DNA from: Pseudomonadota bacterium
GTDB lineage: Bacteria; Myxococcota; UBA9042; PHBI01
Direction of reading: 5' to 3'
Length of the DNA: 8,453 bases
Assembly: GCA_005788935.1 (NCBI GenBank)
Contig: SYAK01000228.1
Coordinates: 1 to 8,453, forward strand
Below, one piece after another: positions 5,924 to 8,453 of the stretch; positions within the stretch are counted from its first letter, which is position 1; each line of letters starts with the position of its first letter. Made by a program: the position numbers and the translations under genes. Below the pieces are notes generated by a model that was given only the letters and a program-made list of their open reading frames with translations, made no database searches and was not told the DNA's origin.

Positions 5924-6445
5924 ATGCGCATCGCGCTCCTGGCCCTGACGCTCGGCGCCTGCTACGGCAGCCTGCACACGCGCCACCGTGAGGCGCTCGC
6001 GGCCTGGAGTCGCGGCGACCGGGCGGAGGCGCTCTCGGCCGCGCGGGCCCTGTACGCAGGCTGGCGCGAGGCTGCTGGGCCGGATGCGCCGGACGCGGCA
6101 GCCCTCGCGGCCCTCGGCGCCGCCCTCGACACGACCCCCATCCCACCGCCGACCGCGCTGCCCGACCCGGCCGCCACACCGCCCATGCCCGGCCAGCCGG
6201 GCGCCCTCGATGCCGACCTCCTCGCGCGGCTCGCGTCGGATGACCTCGCTCGCGTGCTGCCCGCCATCCGCGTCGTCGGCCACTTCCGTCTCACCCGCTT
6301 CGGCCCCGCCCTCGTCGAGGTCATCGCGGCGGCCCGCGGCCTCGCCGACACGAGCCGCCTCACCCGAGGCTGGACGCCTGTCGCCCGCGCGATGGCTGCC
6401 CGCGCCATGGCGTTGACCGCGCTAGCCGGGCTCGCGGCCCGTTGA
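5924..6445 (+). CDS. putative lipoprotein with TPR-like and HEAT-like helices
   Basis: From the ATG at 5924 the product has 173 residues. MRIALLALTLGAC looks like a very short lipoprotein signal with the lipobox LGAC and Cys13 as the lipidated residue. Residues 20-47 form a TPR-like helical pair (HREALAAWSRGDRAEALSAA). A Pro-rich linker (72-92) follows, then a HEAT-like segment (about 98-137) and a helical Ala-rich end. The frame also opens at ATG 5852, overlapping the previous stop as TGATG, giving 197 residues. The 24 extra codons use many A/T-ending codons (GTT, TAT, GCT, TTT, AAT, ATT, TCA, GGT) unlike the gene body, and they would bury the signal sequence, so 5921 (GTG) or 5924 is preferred. 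Neither start has a strong ribosome binding site. I do not recognise the family. A periplasmic, membrane-anchored scaffold or assembly role would fit the helical repeats but is a guess. Confidence 0.6.
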   Translation: MRIALLALTLGACYGSLHTRHREALAAWSRGDRAEALSAARALYAGWREAAGPDAPDAAALAALGAALDTTPIPPPTALPDPAATPPMPGQPGALDADLLARLASDDLARVLPAIRVVGHFRLTRFGPALVEVIAAARGLADTSRLTRGWTPVARAMAARAMALTALAGLAAR

Positions 6446-6460
6446 CGTCGCACGGAGGCC

Positions 6461-6500
6461 TTGCGGGTCGCGACCACGCGTGCTAGCACCCGCGGCCGCG
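6461..6500 (+). promoter_or_regulatory. rpsB: candidate rpsB promoter with clustered palindromes
   Basis: TTGCGG (6461-6466) is followed after 17 bases by TAGCAC (6484-6489), with an extended -10 TG at 6481-6482. Each hexamer matches three consensus bases. Three perfect 10-bp palindromes lie in the same stretch: GGTCGCGACC (6466-6475), GTGCTAGCAC (6480-6489, covering the -10 box) and CGCGGCCGCG (6491-6500). In addition GCGGGT (6463-6468) is complementary to ACCCGC (6488-6493). The site is about 140 bases upstream of rpsB, leaving room for a leader. The palindromes could be operators for a dimeric regulator. Confidence 0.35.
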
Positions 6501-6569
6501 CGTCGAGGTGGGCCGTCTCCGACCTTCCTCGCAGCGCCAATCCGCACACTCCCGCGCATTTCGTGGGGT

Positions 6570-6628
6570 CCGCCAGTCGGCGGCTCCGTGGGGGTGGAGG
6601 CCAACGAAAAGCACCCTGAAGGTATCCC
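6570..6628 (+). promoter_or_regulatory. rpsB: rpsB leader with possible hairpins and ribosome binding site
   Basis: CCGCC (6570-6574) can pair with GGCGG (6579-6583) around an AGTC loop, and GGGTG (6592-6596) with CACCC (6612-6616), directly next to the ribosome binding site GAAGG (6618-6622). In E. coli, S2 represses its own operon through the rpsB leader. These short hairpins could serve the same purpose here, but I do not recognise the conserved rpsB leader motif. Confidence 0.25.
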
Positions 6629-7396
6629 ATGAGCAACACGATCGGCATGCGCGACATGCTCGAGGCCGGCGTCCACTTCGGCCACCAGGTTCACCGCTGG
6701 AACCCCAAGATGAAGAAGTTCATCTTTGGCGCCAAGAACGGCATTCACATCATCGACCTGCGCAAGACGGTCGACTGCCTCCGCAACGCCATCGAGTTCG
6801 CCTCGAAGGTCGGCCGTGACGGCAACCGCATCCTGTACGTCGGCACGAAGCGCCAGGCGCAGGAGATCATCGAGCAGCAGGCGGCCCGCGCCCGCCAGCC
6901 CTTCGTCGTGCACCGCTGGCTCGGCGGCATGCTGACGAACTTCCAGACGATCCGCACCTCGATCGAGCGCATCGAAGAGATCGAGAAGCTCCTCTCGGTC
7001 GGCAACGTCGAGAAGCTCGTCAAGAAGGAAGTCAACTCGCTCGAGCGCGAGCTCGAGAAGCTCGCCCGCAACGTGGGCGGCATGCGCGAGCTCAAGCGGA
7101 CGCCCGCGGCGATCTTCGTCATCGACACCGTGAAGGAGCACCTCGCCGTCCAGGAGGCCCGCCGCCTTGGCCTCAAGGTCATCGCGCTCGTCGACTCGAA
7201 CAGCGACCCGAGCCTCGTCGACTTCCCGATCCCGTCGAACGACGACGCCATCCGCGCGCTGACGCTCTTCACGACGGCCATCACGGACGCCTATCTGGCG
7301 GGCGCCGCGATGCACAAGGAGTCCTTCCAGCGCGAGTACGCCCCGCAGGCGGCTGGCGAGGTCGACGTCGTCAAGAAGGGCGAAGTCGAGGCCTGA
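6629..7396 (+). CDS. rpsB: 30S ribosomal protein S2
   Basis: The 255-residue product is a full-length S2 protein of the small ribosomal subunit, bound at the head-body junction near the mRNA exit and needed for S1 binding. It begins MRDMLEAGVHFGHQVHRWNP (residues 6-25, after MSNTIG) and contains KNGIHIIDLRKT (36-47). The first S2 signature is PFVVHRWLGGMLTNF (about 91-105). The coiled-coil insert follows (about 110-150), with VGGMRELKRTPAAIFVIDT and then the second signature VDSNSDPSLVDFPIPSNDDA. The C-terminal tail after about residue 228 is variable. GAAGG at 6618-6622 lies six bases before the ATG. Codon use is strongly G/C-ending and Lys is almost always AAG, as expected for a highly expressed gene of this genome. 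tsf follows after 90 bases, so the two are probably one transcription unit. Confidence 0.98.
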   Translation: MSNTIGMRDMLEAGVHFGHQVHRWNPKMKKFIFGAKNGIHIIDLRKTVDCLRNAIEFASKVGRDGNRILYVGTKRQAQEIIEQQAARARQPFVVHRWLGGMLTNFQTIRTSIERIEEIEKLLSVGNVEKLVKKEVNSLERELEKLARNVGGMRELKRTPAAIFVIDTVKEHLAVQEARRLGLKVIALVDSNSDPSLVDFPIPSNDDAIRALTLFTTAITDAYLAGAAMHKESFQREYAPQAAGEVDVVKKGEVEA

Positions 7397-7426
7397 GGCC
7401 CCGAAGCGTTCCGAACCGCAAGCAAC

Positions 7427-7461
7427 CCCGCGACGTCACGATGACATCCTGACGTCGCGGG
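7427..7461 (+). repeat. 35-base quasi-palindrome between rpsB and tsf
   Basis: CCCGCGACGTCA (7427-7438) and its exact reverse complement (7450-7461) form a 12-bp stem. The symmetry continues past a C/C mismatch into GATG/CATC around A7444, so the whole 35 bases are nearly self-complementary. The stem is followed by GCCTCTTCCTCG-like sequence (from 7461), pyrimidine-rich but without a run of T. It may act as a leaky terminator, an RNA-processing site or an mRNA stabiliser that sets the S2 to EF-Ts ratio. Confidence 0.65.
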
Positions 7462-7486
7462 CCTCTTCCTCGAAGGAGCGAGACAG

Positions 7487-8140
7487 ATGAACATCGACGC
7501 CAACACCGTCAAGGTCCTGCGCGATCGCACTGGCGCGGGCTTCATGGACTGCAAGAAGGCCCTCGCCGAGTGCAACGGCGACATGGACGCGGCCGCCGAG
7601 CACCTGCAGAAGAAGCAGCTCGCCGTCGCCGACAAGAAGGGCGCGCGCGTCGCGGCCGAGGGGCTCGTCGTCAGCTACATCCACCAGGGCGGGCGCATCG
7701 GCGTCCTGCTCGAGGTCAACAGCGAGACGGACTTCGTGGCGCGTAACGAGGACTTCCAGGCCTTCACCCGCGACGTCGCGATGCACATCGCGGCCGCGAA
7801 GCCGATGGTCGTGAAGTCCGACGAGCTCGACCCCGCGGTCGTCGCGAAGCAGGAAGAGATCTTCAAGGGTCAGGCGATGGAGGAGGGCAAGCCCGCCCAC
7901 ATCGCCGAGAAGATGGTCGTGGGCCGCATCGCCAAGTGGAAGGCGGAGAGCTGCCTCATGGACCAGGCCTTCGTGAAGGACCCCGATCGGACGGTGTCGC
8001 AGGTCCAGGCCGACATCACCGCCAAGATCGGCGAGAAGATCTCGATCCGCCGCTTCGTCCGTTTCGAGCTCGGCGAGGGCATCGAGAAGCGCCAGGACGA
8101 TTTCGCGGCCGAGGTCGCGAAGCAGGCCGGCCTCGCCTGA
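7487..8140 (+). CDS. tsf: translation elongation factor Ts, short form
   Basis: The 217-residue product is the guanine nucleotide exchange factor that releases GDP from EF-Tu in the cytoplasm. The N-terminal UBA-like domain (1-52) carries [20 protein letters not shown] (8-27). The core carries [20 protein letters not shown] (55-74) and the signature [16 protein letters not shown] (78-93), where TDFV (81-84) contacts EF-Tu. The end has FVKDPDRTV (162-170) and [15 protein letters not shown] (187-201). It is much shorter than the E. coli protein (283 residues), because the second core subdomain and coiled coil are reduced, as in many deltaproteobacteria-type lineages and Thermus. AAGGAG at 7473-7478 lies eight bases upstream. 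It sits between a dyad after rpsB and a strong terminator, so rpsB-tsf probably form a unit separated from pyrH. Confidence 0.97.
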   Translation: MNIDANTVKVLRDRTGAGFMDCKKALAECNGDMDAAAEHLQKKQLAVADKKGARVAAEGLVVSYIHQGGRIGVLLEVNSETDFVARNEDFQAFTRDVAMHIAAAKPMVVKSDELDPAVVAKQEEIFKGQAMEEGKPAHIAEKMVVGRIAKWKAESCLMDQAFVKDPDRTVSQVQADITAKIGEKISIRRFVRFELGEGIEKRQDDFAAEVAKQAGLA

Positions 8141-8163
8141 GGCTCCTGCAAGGGGCACGGGAG

Positions 8164-8194
8164 AGGGCATCGTCGGCAAGGCGATGCCCTTTTT
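8164..8194 (+). terminator. intrinsic terminator after tsf
   Basis: AGGGCATCG (8164-8172) pairs with CGATGCCCT (8182-8190). The stem can extend by a T-G wobble and a C-G pair to a GGCAA loop (8175-8179). The 3' arm runs directly into TTTTT (8190-8194). It starts 24 bases after the tsf stop, an ideal position to end rpsB-tsf transcripts. Confidence 0.9.
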
Positions 8195-8239
8195 CATATC
8201 CGCCGAATCCGATTCCGCCGTCACCACGGGGAGAAGCTC

Positions 8240-8453
8240 ATGCAAGTCGAGTCGTTGCGTTACAAGCGAGTGCTGTTGAAGCTGTCGGGTGAAGCGCTGA
8301 TGGGCAAAGGCGCCTACGGCATCGATATGAGCGTGTGCGATCGCTTGGCGGCCGACATCGCCGAAGCGGTTGAAGCGGGTGCTCAGATCGCGGTCGTTGT
8401 TGGCGGCGGTAATATTTTCCGCGGGTTGTCGGGTGCAGCCAAAGGCATGGATC
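8240..8453 (+). CDS. pyrH: UMP kinase, 3' end missing
   Basis: The first 71 residues of an amino-acid-kinase-fold UMP kinase are present; the gene runs off the right edge. The enzyme phosphorylates UMP to UDP in pyrimidine nucleotide synthesis. [16 protein letters not shown] (7-22) is the phosphate-binding start, with the LKLSGEAL motif. [13 protein letters not shown] (25-37) follows, then [16 protein letters not shown] (51-66), whose GGGN and FRG bind substrate, and AAKGMD at the cut. GGGGAG (8229-8233 region) lies a few bases before the ATG. Codon use differs sharply from everything to its left: about 22 of 71 codons end in A or T, and four of seven Leu codons are TTG. The gene sits in the classic rpsB-tsf-pyrH order, but a strong terminator separates it from tsf, and I see no clear promoter in the 45 bases between. 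Confidence 0.96.
   Translation, partial: MQVESLRYKRVLLKLSGEALMGKGAYGIDMSVCDRLAADIAEAVEAGAQIAVVVGGGNIFRGLSGAAKGMD

Noticed and set aside
4158..6179. 673-codon open frame on the minus strand
   Set aside because: It lies opposite the DUF2332-like gene and in another frame of nth. Its translation is low-complexity Arg/Gly/Ala typical of antisense frames in GC-rich DNA.
1..8453. CRISPR array, tRNA, rRNA, insertion sequence or phage genes
   Set aside because: No repeat-spacer pattern, tRNA-like fold, transposase motif or direct-repeat boundary was found on either strand.

Overview
The window is GC-rich bacterial chromosome. Coding third positions are almost always G or C; by hand count only about 8 of 217 tsf codons end in A or T. 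The gene set is mostly housekeeping. The short EF-Ts (217 residues), the LolC/LolE-type permease, the RodZ-like HTH protein and the start of UMP kinase look most like high-GC deltaproteobacteria-type lineages (Myxococcota, Desulfobacterota and relatives). That placement is from memory of family sequences, with no database search. No mobile element, CRISPR array, tRNA or rRNA was seen.

Layout, left to right. The 3' part of a LolC/LolE-like ABC permease (1-1060) enters from the left edge. After a 242-base gap with a possible sigma70-type promoter comes a small RodZ-like HTH/one-TM protein (1303-1812). A 118-base gap with a foldable element near 1862-1901 leads to mgtE (1931-3322), which overlaps recO (3319-4038) as ATGA. 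nth (4681-3995, minus strand) converges on recO and the two coding 3' ends overlap by 44 bases. Divergent from nth is a DUF2332-like gene (4758-5852), which runs into a small putative lipoprotein gene (best start 5924, end 6445). A 183-base gap with a cluster of perfect palindromes and a candidate promoter precedes rpsB (6629-7396) and tsf (7487-8140). A strong intrinsic terminator (8164-8194) follows tsf, and pyrH (8240 onward) is cut by the right edge.

Functionally the window combines envelope biogenesis (Lol permease, RodZ-like protein, putative lipoprotein), Mg2+ uptake (MgtE), DNA repair (RecO, Nth) and the conserved translation/nucleotide block rpsB-tsf-pyrH. I see no convincing new multi-gene system. 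The points most worth a second look are the abrupt codon-usage change at pyrH, a roughly 43-base patch of about 26% GC inside nth, the three-cysteine Fe-S loop of that Nth, an apparent insertion in the periplasmic domain of the Lol-type permease, and several long dyads: a 21-bp perfect palindrome inside mgtE, a 35-bp quasi-palindrome between rpsB and tsf, and three 10-bp palindromes upstream of rpsB.
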